DNA from: an uncultured Candidatus Actinomarina sp.
Lineage (GTDB): Bacteria; Actinomycetota; Acidimicrobiia; Actinomarinales; Actinomarinaceae
Direction: 5' to 3'
Assembly (NCBI GenBank): GCA_902519845.1
Contig: CABYLQ010000002.1
Coordinates: forward strand, 1-64,000
Length of the DNA stretch: 64,000 nt
The notes below the pieces were generated by a model. It worked only from the letters and a program-made list of their open reading frames with translations. It had not been told where the DNA came from and made no database searches. Below, piece by piece: positions 26,230 to 34,760 of the stretch. The position numbers and the translations under genes are program-made. Numbering within the stretch: position 1 is the first letter of the stretch; each line of letters opens with the position of its first letter.

Positions 26230-27215
26230 TGGCAGATCAAAATTTTAAAAATCCCAATGGAAAGGGAAATGTAACTCTTAAAGAGTGTAAACTAACAAAA
26301 TCAATAAACGATTACGACTCAAGGTCGGAACGGATTCCAGATGTTGATAAAAATTATGTAGATTTTGGAATTCAATTTAAATTAGCACAAATCATTGAAA
26401 GTAAAGAAAAGACATTCGACAATGAAATACCAATTCATATTGCGCTAAAAGGACACATGGGCACAGGTAAAGATCATGATATTGAACAACTTGCTGCAAA
26501 GCTAAAATATCCATACTATCGAATTCCACTTTCTGGTGAAGTAAGAGATGTTACATTACTTGGATCAGTTCAGCTATATGGTGATGGTGTGGGTGGAACT
26601 GATAGCAAATGGCAAGATGGTGAATTAACAAGAGCTTTGAGAGGTCCATCTATTATTAATTTATCAGAACTTAATGCTGCTGGACCTGAAGTACTTTTTG
26701 CTTTGCACTCTTTGCTTGATAGGCATAAAAAATTAGAGTTACCAAACGGTGAAGTGATTGAATTAAGGAATGATTCCTACATTTTTGGAACAATGAACCC
26801 AACTAGCCTTAGAGATTATGCAGGTACACAAACATTAAATAAAGCATTTGCTGATAGATGGGTTATTTGGGATAAGCCATTTCCTAATAAAGAACAACTT
26901 GAATCAATTTTTAAAAAACGATATCCAAAATTACAAAAAGAATTTACAGATTTAATTATCAAATTAGCTATCGAAATCAATAACTCATTTTTATCAGATG
27001 ATATAAGCGTAAACATTGAGACACCTATGAGTTTAAGAACGGTAGTTGAAAGGATTCCAGTTGGTTTAGATCTATACAAAAACTCATCTGATCCTCTTTT
27101 TGAGACCTGGAACAACATGGTACTTCCTCATGTTAACCCAGAGGACTTAGACCATTATTCTACGTTATGGAATACAGTTGTGAGAAATGGCCCTAATCTC
27201 AAACCTGTTCTGTAA
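26229..27215 (+). CDS. MoxR/CobS-like AAA ATPase with altered Walker motifs
   Basis: 328 residues. The P-loop is G75-H-M-G-T-G-K81-D82, with Asp where Ser or Thr is expected, and the Walker B is I-I-N-L-S146-E147-L-N, with Ser in place of the Asp. Sensor 1 is F-G-T-M-N-P and an Arg-finger-like A-D-R-W-V follows. The rest fits the MoxR/CobS group. It probably remodels a target together with the upstream VWA protein. The two changes could slow hydrolysis or shift Mg coordination. The 3' end overlaps the convergent F420-type gene by 17 bases. Confidence 0.8.
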   Translation: MADQNFKNPNGKGNVTLKECKLTKSINDYDSRSERIPDVDKNYVDFGIQFKLAQIIESKEKTFDNEIPIHIALKGHMGTGKDHDIEQLAAKLKYPYYRIPLSGEVRDVTLLGSVQLYGDGVGGTDSKWQDGELTRALRGPSIINLSELNAAGPEVLFALHSLLDRHKKLELPNGEVIELRNDSYIFGTMNPTSLRDYAGTQTLNKAFADRWVIWDKPFPNKEQLESIFKKRYPKLQKEFTDLIIKLAIEINNSFLSDDISVNIETPMSLRTVVERIPVGLDLYKNSSDPLFETWNNMVLPHVNPEDLDHYSTLWNTVVRNGPNLKPVL

Positions 27216-27588
27216 TCAATTTCACTAAAGGAATATCTCTATCAGTTTTTGAACGATATAAATTAAATGTCGGATATACAGCAGTTAACAAACTCCAATA
27301 TTTTTCTTTATCATCAGTTTTAACAACGGAAGGTTTTACGTTTTGGTATTCTTTATTAACAAATACTCTCACATTTTGATTATCTATGTTATAAAACCAA
27401 TCAGGAGTTTTATCACGACCACCATATGATGCAGCAACTAAATACCCGTCATCGATCTGAACATAAGTCAAAGGAGTTTTTCTAATTTTATTTGATTTTC
27501 GTCCAATAGTTTCAAGAAGTAATATATTGTCCCCTATTAATATCTTGCCAACTTTTGTTTGATTAAACTTTATCAGTTTTGTGTGCAA
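27199..27588 (-). CDS. Deazaflavin (F420)-dependent nitroreductase family protein
   Basis: 129 residues from a TTG at 27588. Ddn/PF04075 family: K-T-P-L-T-Y-V, L-V-A-A-S-Y-G-G and P-D-W-F-Y-N-I match the F420-binding split-barrel motifs. Coding similarity continues upstream of the TTG in the same frame (S-Y-W-P-T-W-L-V-R-F-I-T-F-L-H) as far as the stop at 27658, with no ATG or GTG. Translation may therefore begin at a rare codon such as the ATC at 27652-27654, which has GGAG 6 bases upstream. Implies F420 use by the host. Confidence 0.75.
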   Translation of the reverse strand: MHTKLIKFNQTKVGKILIGDNILLLETIGRKSNKIRKTPLTYVQIDDGYLVAASYGGRDKTPDWFYNIDNQNVRVFVNKEYQNVKPSVVKTDDKEKYWSLLTAVYPTFNLYRSKTDRDIPLVKLITEQV

Positions 27589-27657
27589 AAATGTGATAAA
27601 TCTGACGAGCCACGTAGGCCAATAAGAAAATGTTTTGCCTAATATTTTCCAGATAAA

Positions 27658-27867
27658 TTACTCCGGAGAGTCTTGATTCTTATTTTTAAAACCATCGATT
27701 TTGTTTTGAAAATCTTTTATTTTTTGATCAATATCTGACATTTCTAAATTTGTAACTTCTTCTTTTAATTTGTCGATTTGCTCTTTAACAAACTTATTTT
27801 CATTGAAAACATCATAAAAAACTTTTAACAAAACTGTTGAAATTAATAACTTTAAGATTTTCTTCAT
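27658..27867 (-). CDS. Small membrane-anchored coiled-coil protein
   Basis: 69 residues: M-K-K, a hydrophobic stretch (about 4-19), then a charged helix with heptad-like spacing (V-K-E-Q-I-D-K-L-K-E-E-V-T-N-L) and a polar tail. Family not recognised. It ends just upstream of the F420-type gene, and the two are probably co-translated. Confidence 0.5.
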   Translation of the reverse strand: MKKILKLLISTVLLKVFYDVFNENKFVKEQIDKLKEEVTNLEMSDIDQKIKDFQNKIDGFKNKNQDSPE

Positions 27868-27958
27868 ATATAGATAATAAGAAGATTTAAGTTATAAATA
27901 AAGCATTTTATTTAATGTTCTTATTGGGAAAAGTGATTTTCACAATTATTATTGTATT

Positions 27959-28696
27959 GTGAAAGATTTATTAAGTAGTTTAGTTGCAGAGCAACAACTT
28001 CTAGACCAGTATCTCCAAAGTATTCCCGTAAGAAACTGGAACACTAAAACTACATTTAAAAATTGGAATATAACAAACCATGTAAGCTACCTTGCAGGAT
28101 TAGAAGATTTAGCATTTAATGCAATGAAGGGCAAAGGCACTGATTTTAATAGATTCAGAGGTCCAAGTGGATTAGGAAAATTTGAAAAAGAATGCATTAA
28201 AAAAGGCAACGACATGCGACCACAAGACGTTATTGAGTGGTGGAGATTATCGAGAGCAAAAGTTGTTGAAATTTTAGCTAAAGGTTCAGCTGGTAAAAAA
28301 ATTAAATGGTGGAATAAAGAAATAGACTATCAAACATTTGCATCTTCAAAGCTTGCTGAAACATGGGCTCATGGATTAGATATTTATGACAGTATGAAAA
28401 AAGACTACGAAGACACTGTGAGAATTGAGCACGTAGCTTTATTTGGATGGCTAAATGCTGAATTTACAAGTAAACAAAATAAACTTAAACATAAGGATTT
28501 AAGAATTGAATTAATAGGTCCAGAATATAGAGCCTGGCAATTTGGAAATGAGAAATCTGAAAATAGCATAAAAGGAAATGCAAGCGATTGGTGTAGAATC
28601 GTAACCGGAAGAACGGGTAAGGGATTTAAGCCTACGTTAACTACCGAAGGTGACTATGCTAAAAAATTTATCAAACTGCAACACGCCAAAATATAG
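27959..28696 (+). CDS. TIGR03084-type protein (DinB / mycothiol maleylpyruvate isomerase fold)
   Basis: 245 residues, GTG start. The N-terminal four-helix domain opens with L-V-A-E-Q-Q-L-L-D-Q-Y-L and W-N-I-T-N-H-V-S-Y-L, and contains A-E-T-W-A-H-G-L-D-I-Y-D, the metal-ligand helix typical of this actinobacterial family. Metal-dependent thiol or CoA chemistry is expected; the substrate is unknown. It is 3 bases from the BtpA-like gene and likely in one operon. Confidence 0.75.
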   Translation: MKDLLSSLVAEQQLLDQYLQSIPVRNWNTKTTFKNWNITNHVSYLAGLEDLAFNAMKGKGTDFNRFRGPSGLGKFEKECIKKGNDMRPQDVIEWWRLSRAKVVEILAKGSAGKKIKWWNKEIDYQTFASSKLAETWAHGLDIYDSMKKDYEDTVRIEHVALFGWLNAEFTSKQNKLKHKDLRIELIGPEYRAWQFGNEKSENSIKGNASDWCRIVTGRTGKGFKPTLTTEGDYAKKFIKLQHAKI

Positions 28697-28699
28697 AAC

Positions 28700-29464
28700 A
28701 TGATAATTCTTGGTGTTATACACCTTAAAGGTTTACCTGGCTCACCGTCTAATAAATTAAATCTTGAAGAAATTACAGAACTAGCACAAAATGACATTGA
28801 CAACCTTTCAAAAGCTGGCGTTAATGGAATTATTGTTGAAAATTTTGGTGATGTACCGTTCGTCAAAAATGATGTTTCAAAGCGAACTGTAGCAAGTTTT
28901 ACTTCGGTAATACAAAATCTAAATATTGATTCAAAATTAAAAATAGGTGTAAATGTTTTAAGAAATGATGGAATTGCTGCATTGTCTATTGCTGAAGCAA
29001 CAAATGCAGATTTTGTAAGAATAAATGTCTTGAATAATGTAATGATGTTTACAGATCAGGGAATAATTGAGGGTGAAGCAAATAAAATCGCAGAATTCAA
29101 TAAAAGTTTAAATAAAGATATAGAAATTTTTGCCGATGTCTTCGTTAAGCATGCTGTTCCGCCAGAAGGATCAAAAATAGAAAACCATACTGAGGAATTA
29201 ATCAACCGCGCAGGAGCAGATGTTGTAATAGTTACTGGTGATGGGACAGGTCATGAAATAAATATTGATGATTTGAACAAAGTAAGAGATATAGTTCCAT
29301 CTGGTAAGTTAGCAATTGGATCTGGCGTAAATGAAACAAATATAGATAAATATGAAGATATTGCAGATATATTGATCATTGGAACAAGTTTTAAGTTAGA
29401 CAACAACGTAGAAAATCCTGTTGATTTTGAGAGAACAAGGAAAATAATCGACCAAATAAATTAA
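28700..29464 (+). CDS. BtpA/SgcQ family TIM-barrel protein
   Basis: 254 residues. The start I-L-G-V-I-H-L-K-G-L-P-G-S-P and the segment G-V-N-G-I-I-V-E-N-F-G-D-V-P-F are diagnostic of the BtpA family (COG0434). In cyanobacteria the family aids photosystem I stability; elsewhere SgcQ is a presumed sugar enzyme. No photosynthesis genes are present, so a metabolic aldolase- or isomerase-like role is more likely. Confidence 0.88.
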   Translation: MIILGVIHLKGLPGSPSNKLNLEEITELAQNDIDNLSKAGVNGIIVENFGDVPFVKNDVSKRTVASFTSVIQNLNIDSKLKIGVNVLRNDGIAALSIAEATNADFVRINVLNNVMMFTDQGIIEGEANKIAEFNKSLNKDIEIFADVFVKHAVPPEGSKIENHTEELINRAGADVVIVTGDGTGHEINIDDLNKVRDIVPSGKLAIGSGVNETNIDKYEDIADILIIGTSFKLDNNVENPVDFERTRKIIDQIN

Positions 29465-29515
29465 TTTCTAATAAAACTCTAAAATATCTCATTGGTTACT
29501 ATCATTTCTATTTGA

Positions 29516-30454
29516 ATGGAAGTCATACTCAATCCAGCAATTATTTTATTTTTGACAGGAATTGCAATTGGACAAATATTTAAGGACACACTTCCTCAAT
29601 TTCTTTCTAAATACCTGGGATATTATTTATTAGTTTCGCTCGGACTAAAGGGTGGAATAAGCTTAAGAGAAAATGGATTTACCTCAGAAGTAACGAATGT
29701 TCTATCGCTTGGTGTATTTTTTGCGTTAATAATACCCCTAATCGCATATTTTTATTTAAAAAATATTTTAGAAATCGATGATGCTGCAGCCCTTTCAGGT
29801 ACTTATGGATCAGTAAGTGCAATAACATTTGTTACCGCATTAACATACCTTACTTCAAGTTCACAAGAATTTGATAATTATATGTCCGCAGTACTTGTTG
29901 TGATGGAGTTTCCAGCAATATTTATGGCACTCTATTTAGTGACAAAAAATAAAAATAAGAAACAGAATAATTTTGAAACAATAAAAAAAGCTTTCTTGGA
30001 AGTACCAAACATATTGTTAATAACATCACTTTTTGTTGGAATAATTTTTCAAAATCAATTAATTGGTAATATTGACTTTTTTATCGTTACCATTTTTGAT
30101 TATGTTCTTTATCTATTTTTATTTGTAATGGGCACACGAGTAGCAAGAAGGTTATCAGAAATAAGAAAAAAAGGTTTGAATTTAATTTTGTTTGCTTTGG
30201 TTACTCCCCTAATAGGATCTATTCTTGCATTGTTTGCATCAAATTTGTTCACACTAACGGTTGGAAATGCAACGTTGCTGATGGTTTTAACAGCAAGTGC
30301 AAGTTACATAGCAGTTCCTGCTGTAGTAAAAGATGCAATTCCAAATGCAAATCCCGCAATATATCTTGGATTGAGTTTAGGTGTTACTTTTCCATTTAAT
30401 ATCATTATCGGTATTCCTCTGTATAACGAATTAGCAAAATATTTTATAGGTTAA
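29516..30454 (+). CDS. sbtA: SbtA-like sodium/bicarbonate symporter
   Basis: 312 residues with about ten membrane segments in two inverted halves. Matches the SbtA family: G-L-K-G-G near residue 45, G-T-Y-G-S-V-S-A-I-T-F-V-T-A (about 98-111), and M-E-F-P-A-I (about 133). SbtA imports HCO3- with Na+. In cyanobacteria it is followed by the PII-like regulator SbtB; here a PPC-domain protein follows 19 bases later. In a heterotroph, bicarbonate could feed carboxylases. Confidence 0.8.
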   Translation: MEVILNPAIILFLTGIAIGQIFKDTLPQFLSKYLGYYLLVSLGLKGGISLRENGFTSEVTNVLSLGVFFALIIPLIAYFYLKNILEIDDAAALSGTYGSVSAITFVTALTYLTSSSQEFDNYMSAVLVVMEFPAIFMALYLVTKNKNKKQNNFETIKKAFLEVPNILLITSLFVGIIFQNQLIGNIDFFIVTIFDYVLYLFLFVMGTRVARRLSEIRKKGLNLILFALVTPLIGSILALFASNLFTLTVGNATLLMVLTASASYIAVPAVVKDAIPNANPAIYLGLSLGVTFPFNIIIGIPLYNELAKYFIG

Positions 30455-30473
30455 TTAAACTTAAAAATATAAA

Positions 30474-30917
30474 ATGTACGTTCGTAAATATAAAGTAAAT
30501 AGAGAAATTGTTCACTATGTAAAGTTTGAAAAAGATACATTATTGCTTGAATCACTTACTGAGTATGCAATCAAAAATAAAATAAAAACAGCTGAAATAT
30601 CATTTATTGGAGCTGTTCAGAATTTAAATGTACTTTATTTCAATCAAGAATCAAAAGAATACGAAGAACACTTTTTTAAAGGTGGCTTTGAAGTTTTAAG
30701 TGGCCTTGGGAATATAACTTTATTTGATGACAAACCACTAGTTCATATACACATATCTGTATCTGACAAAGATGGAAAAGCTTTTGGTGGACATCTCACA
30801 GAGGAATCTAAAACTTGGTTGATTGAAGCAATAATAAGAGAGCCAACCTTTATTAAGAGATTATTTATCAGAAGATCATATGATAAAGAATTAAATTTAA
30901 ATGTATGGAGTGATTAA
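30474..30917 (+). CDS. PPC/DUF296 domain protein
   Basis: 147 residues. A single PPC (plants-and-prokaryotes conserved) domain: L-L-E-S-L-T-E-Y-A, S-F-I-G-A-V-Q-N, G-G-F-E-V-L-S-G-L-G-N-I, V-H-I-H-I-S-V-S-D-K-D-G and F-G-G-H-L. Free-standing bacterial members form trimers of unknown function. Placement behind sbtA suggests it may regulate the transporter in place of SbtB. It ends 4 bases inside the convergent SDR gene. Confidence 0.82.
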   Translation: MYVRKYKVNREIVHYVKFEKDTLLLESLTEYAIKNKIKTAEISFIGAVQNLNVLYFNQESKEYEEHFFKGGFEVLSGLGNITLFDDKPLVHIHISVSDKDGKAFGGHLTEESKTWLIEAIIREPTFIKRLFIRRSYDKELNLNVWSD

Positions 30918-31645
30918 GATAACGAGTTTCCGTTAATACTAAATCCGCCATCTATCGTTAAAATTTCTCCAGTAATCCAGCTTGCGTCATCAGAACATAG
31001 GAAATAAACTGCTTCAGCAATATCTTCCGGCTCTCCTAGTTTTTGTAACAAATGTAAATTTTTTGAATATTCTTCGTTTTCCCATAAAAGTTGAGATAGC
31101 TTAGTTCGTACAATTGCTGGAGCTACTCCATTAACCCTTATATCTGGAGCAAGTTCATAAGCAAGTTGTTTTGTCATATAAATTAATGCAGCTTTCGAAA
31201 TATTATATGCTCCCATTAAATCAGAAGGAAAATAACCTGCCACTGAACAGATGTTTAAAATTGCGGTGCTTAGCTCATTTTTATATGCTGCCCTAGCCCA
31301 AAGTAGTGGACCTTTTTGGTTAACTGCCCACGTTTTTTCGAGTGCTCCCATATCAACATCCATGAGATTTCCACCAGCTGGATTAGTACCAGCATTATTG
31401 ACCAATATGTCTAATGATCCAAATTGTTCATTAATTTCTTTACATGTTTGGTCAGCTGCTGCCTCATCATCAGCTTTAGCCATAACCGTATGGAAGTTTT
31501 CATTGTTAACAGTTTGTTTTAATTCTTCAAGAGTGTCAGGTTTTCGTCCAGTTACGATAACATTTGAATCGCCATCATCTAAATATTTTTGAGCTATAGA
31601 TAAACCTATTCCTCTTGTTCCACCTGTTATAAGTACTGTTTTCAT
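30914..31645 (-). CDS. SDR-family oxidoreductase
   Basis: About 243 residues from the ATG at 31645. Classical short-chain dehydrogenase: T-G-G-T-R-G-I-G (cofactor), N-N-A-G, catalytic S in I-C-S-V-A-G-Y, Y-N-I-S-K (Y-x-x-x-K), and a closing I-D-G-G-F. The frame stays open to 31663, but that stretch contains the -10 box, so the inner ATG is chosen. The substrate is unknown. Confidence 0.9.
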   Translation of the reverse strand: MKTVLITGGTRGIGLSIAQKYLDDGDSNVIVTGRKPDTLEELKQTVNNENFHTVMAKADDEAAADQTCKEINEQFGSLDILVNNAGTNPAGGNLMDVDMGALEKTWAVNQKGPLLWARAAYKNELSTAILNICSVAGYFPSDLMGAYNISKAALIYMTKQLAYELAPDIRVNGVAPAIVRTKLSQLLWENEEYSKNLHLLQKLGEPEDIAEAVYFLCSDDASWITGEILTIDGGFSINGNSLS

Positions 31646-31652
31646 AGACTTA

Positions 31653-31658
31653 ATTATA
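31653..31658 (-). promoter_or_regulatory. SDR gene -10 box, leaderless start
   Basis: A perfect TATAAT on the minus strand ends 7 bases before the ATG at 31645, so the transcript should begin at the start codon. Confidence 0.65.
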
Positions 31659-31693
31659 CCCATAAAACAGATACCAGTTACAGTAATTGAGTT

Positions 31694-32923
31694 ATGAAAA
31701 ATTTTGAAAAATATTCATATTTATTATCCAAAAATAAAGATTTTCAAAAACTTTTTTATGCAAAATTCATCACATACATGGGAGATTGGTTTTTAACAGT
31801 ACCTTTACTAAGTATTATCTATGAAATTACAAATAGTCCTCTTATTACATCTATCGTTTTAGTTGTACAAAGTGCTCCCTATGTCATACTAGGTAGCTTT
31901 GGTGGATTCTTAGCTGATAAATTTGATCGTAAAGTTGTTATATCTATATCTGAGTTTTTATCTGGATGTGCAGTATTACTAATAATGTATTCTGTATCAA
32001 CTGAAAATGTAGTATTTATTCTTTTATCGTTTTCACTTCTTGGTGTTGTTAACTGTGCATATATGCCAGCTTCTGATGCGGCCTTACCAAATGTAGTTAA
32101 AAGAGATAATTTACCAGAAGCTAATGTATTAAATTTCTCTACATGGGGAATAGCTGCTGGTCTAGGTGCAGGTTTAGGTGGATTTTTATCAGAGTTTCTA
32201 TCACGAAACCAATTATTTACTATTAATTTTCTATCATTTATGTTTTCAGCTTTTTTAGTTTTTTTAATTAAAACAAACTTAAGTGAAAATATATTATCTA
32301 CGTCTGAAAATGAGCAAGTTAAATTTAAAGATGGACTTAATTTTGTTTTATCTGATAAAAAAATATTTTATTTAACAATTACAAAAGGTATGTTTGGTAT
32401 TTCAGCAGCTGGATTACTTTCTTTATTTACAATTCTTTCTTTAGAAGTTTATGATACTGGTGATTTAGGCGCTGGACTTATGTGGAGTGCGAGAGGTATT
32501 GGTGCATTTATAGGTCCAGTATTGTTTAGATATTTGTTTGGCAAAACTGATCAAAAACTTTTATCTACAATAGGTCCTTCCATTATGATTTGGGGAATGT
32601 TTTATTTTCTTATACCTTTCTCTCCTACTTTGTATGTAACGACAATTCTTCTTGTGTTGGGACATTGTGGTGGTGGAGCTCAATGGGCATTTTCATCTTA
32701 TGGAATTCAAATATTAACACCAGATAATATACGCGGAAGAATTGCAGGATTGGATTATTCTTTTTATTTTTTAATGTTTACTATCTCGAATCTAATTATT
32801 GGTTATTTAGCAACAAAATACGATGTGATGACTTTATTCACAGTATTTCCAGCTTTAGGTTTTAGTGTTGGTTTCTTTTGGTTCTTAAGAACTAGATCTT
32901 TTTGGAAATCAATTAAAACTTAA
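31694..32923 (+). CDS. MFS transporter (EntS/MFS_3-like)
   Basis: 409 residues with twelve membrane segments. The loop 2-3 motif [11 protein letters not shown] is clear at about 75-85. Nearest in style to the EntS / MFS_3 exporters of siderophores or drugs. It stands alone, with no siderophore genes nearby. It overlaps umuC by 4 bases at the 3' end. Confidence 0.85.
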   Translation: MKNFEKYSYLLSKNKDFQKLFYAKFITYMGDWFLTVPLLSIIYEITNSPLITSIVLVVQSAPYVILGSFGGFLADKFDRKVVISISEFLSGCAVLLIMYSVSTENVVFILLSFSLLGVVNCAYMPASDAALPNVVKRDNLPEANVLNFSTWGIAAGLGAGLGGFLSEFLSRNQLFTINFLSFMFSAFLVFLIKTNLSENILSTSENEQVKFKDGLNFVLSDKKIFYLTITKGMFGISAAGLLSLFTILSLEVYDTGDLGAGLMWSARGIGAFIGPVLFRYLFGKTDQKLLSTIGPSIMIWGMFYFLIPFSPTLYVTTILLVLGHCGGGAQWAFSSYGIQILTPDNIRGRIAGLDYSFYFLMFTISNLIIGYLATKYDVMTLFTVFPALGFSVGFFWFLRTRSFWKSIKT

Positions 32924-34185
32924 CTTACTTCGGGAATATCTAATAATTTTGTTGTATATGCCGCTGACTTTCTGTCAGCTCTCATCTTCCAATTTTTTTG
33001 AATGCCCTGTGCTCCCATAAAAATAGTTCCATTTCCAAACCTGTCATTTAGATGATCTAACGATCCCATGAGGATATCTGACTGTTCATAATTCTCCCTC
33101 TCGTGAAAGCTGAATTGTTCATTCCTTGCATCAGAAATATTTAATAAAATAACTCCTATTTTTTGATACTCATAGTTTGGGAGAAATAATTTATTCGTTA
33201 ATCTTTTTGCTTCTTTGATTATCTTTGAAGTGTTACTGGTTGGAATTGTAAAAAATGAACTCATTCCATTGCTGTATTTTTTATCAATATCTATAAATGG
33301 GCTAGTTCTCAAAAATACATGGATTCCTCCAGCTCTTGAGTTCTGGGATCGTAATTTTTCACATGCTCTTGCAACATAGGTTGAAACAGCTTCTTCAAGT
33401 TCATATACTTTTGTAACTTTTTTTCCAAAAGATTTTGATGAGATTATATTTTTTTTATTTTTAACTTCTTCAATTTGCATACACGATATGCCATTAAGTT
33501 CGTGATATATCCTCTCTCCCACAATGCTGAGTGTTTTTCGTATCTGTCTTGGATCTCCTGTTGAAAGCTCATACGCGGAGTTGATCCCGATAGTTCTAAG
33601 CCTCCTACCCCATCTTGTTGATATCCCCCATATGTCTTCAAGTTCTAAACTTTTTAAGACTCTAATTCTTTCTGACTCCTCTCGTATATCAAAGACATTT
33701 GATTCTTCATATTTTTTAGCTTGTCTATTTGCAGCTTTTGCTAATGTTTTGGATGGCCCAATGCCTATTGAGATTGGTATTCCTGTCCATTGTTTTATTT
33801 GTCTTCGTATCTCATTTGCCGTCTCTTTTAAATCACAATAATAAAATTTACTTATATCTAAAAAAGCTTCATCTATTGAGTAAATCTCGATGTCCCCGAC
33901 TATTGAACGAAGAGATGTCATCACTCTTGCTGACATATCTCCGTAGAATGTGTAGTTTGATGAGAATACGTGAACATTGTTTCTCTTTATTAATTGTTCA
34001 TATTTGAATAGCGGAGCTCCCATTGGAATACCTAGTGCTTTTGCTTCATTTGATCGTGCAACAATGCACCCATCATTATTGGAAAGAACAACGATTGGCT
34101 CTCCTTCAAGTTTTGGATTAAACACTCGTTCACACGATGCATAAAAGTTATTACAGTCGACCAAAGCAAAAATTTTATTGTTCAT
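32920..34185 (-). CDS. umuC: DNA polymerase V catalytic subunit UmuC
   Basis: 421 residues. Y-family motifs: [14 protein letters not shown] (first acidic ligand), Y-S-I-D-E-A-F-L-D (catalytic Asp/Glu), and helix-hairpin-helix and little-finger regions. A C-terminal DUF4113 (about 375-421; [13 protein letters not shown]) is typical of UmuC. It performs error-prone translesion synthesis with UmuD'2. Divergent from umuD, which is unusual because umuD and umuC normally sit head to tail. Confidence 0.96.
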   Translation of the reverse strand: MNNKIFALVDCNNFYASCERVFNPKLEGEPIVVLSNNDGCIVARSNEAKALGIPMGAPLFKYEQLIKRNNVHVFSSNYTFYGDMSARVMTSLRSIVGDIEIYSIDEAFLDISKFYYCDLKETANEIRRQIKQWTGIPISIGIGPSKTLAKAANRQAKKYEESNVFDIREESERIRVLKSLELEDIWGISTRWGRRLRTIGINSAYELSTGDPRQIRKTLSIVGERIYHELNGISCMQIEEVKNKKNIISSKSFGKKVTKVYELEEAVSTYVARACEKLRSQNSRAGGIHVFLRTSPFIDIDKKYSNGMSSFFTIPTSNTSKIIKEAKRLTNKLFLPNYEYQKIGVILLNISDARNEQFSFHERENYEQSDILMGSLDHLNDRFGNGTIFMGAQGIQKNWKMRADRKSAAYTTKLLDIPEVS

Positions 34186-34203
34186 TTCTTTATTTATTCC
34201 TTT

Positions 34204-34221
34204 GAATACTGTACACTATTC
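34204..34221. promoter_or_regulatory. 18-bp dyad in the umuC/umuD divergent promoter
   Basis: GAATACTGTACACTATTC is an inverted repeat with a single mismatched pair around a GTAC core. It is central to the 59-base gap between the two start codons. It is not a GAAC-N4-GTTC box, so it may bind a different LexA-like repressor or UmuD itself. Confidence 0.6.
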
Positions 34222-34244
34222 TAAGATAAAAGAAAGACATTTTT

Positions 34245-34760
34245 ATGACAAAAGGCGGAGCAAGAAAAGGTGCTGGTAGACCAAGAGGACAGGGAAAATA
34301 TGGGGAGTCAACCAAAGCTATAAGAGTCCCTGAAAGCAAAGTTAAATACATTTCAGAGATAGTAAGTAAAGGTCTTTATGAGATCCCATTGTATACAGAG
34401 AGGGTTGCAGCAGGTTTTCCATCCCCTGCTGATGATTATTTAGAAGATAAGATTGATCTTAATCAATACCTAGTAAAGCATCCCGCATCAACCTTTTTGG
34501 TTCGTGCCTCCGGAAATTCAATGATAAATGCAGGAATATTCCCAAATGATATTTTGGTAGTTGATAAAAGTATCAAAGCAGAAAATGGAAATGTAGTAAT
34601 TGCAATAATTGATGGTGAACTTACTGTAAAAAGGTATCTAAAAAAAAGGTCGTCTATCGTTTTGCAGCCAGAAAATGAAGACTACGAACCAATTGAGTTA
34701 AATGGAAAAAGTGAAGCCCAGATATGGGGTGTGGTCACTAGTGTAATACATGATCTCTAA
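34245..34760 (+). CDS. umuD: UmuD-like autoproteolytic protein with N-terminal extension
   Basis: 171 residues. The S24 domain has A56-G57 as cleavage site in A-A-G-F-P-S-P-A-D-D-Y, Ser92 in A-S-G-N-S-M, and Lys129 in L-T-V-K-R. Residues 1-40 (G-G-A-R-K-G-A-G-R-P-R-G... then I-R-V-P-E-S) form a basic extension absent from E. coli UmuD and found in some plasmid and Acinetobacter-type homologues; it could bind DNA. Cleavage would make UmuD' for Pol V. Confidence 0.9.
   Translation: MTKGGARKGAGRPRGQGKYGESTKAIRVPESKVKYISEIVSKGLYEIPLYTERVAAGFPSPADDYLEDKIDLNQYLVKHPASTFLVRASGNSMINAGIFPNDILVVDKSIKAENGNVVIAIIDGELTVKRYLKKRSSIVLQPENEDYEPIELNGKSEAQIWGVVTSVIHDL

Noticed and set aside
28700-29464. Photosystem I assembly role for the BtpA-like protein
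   Set aside because: No photosynthesis genes are present and the family is widespread in non-phototrophs.
32920-34760. Prophage or plasmid fragment because of umuDC
   Set aside because: No integrase, capsid, replication or transposase genes lie nearby and base composition looks the same as around it.
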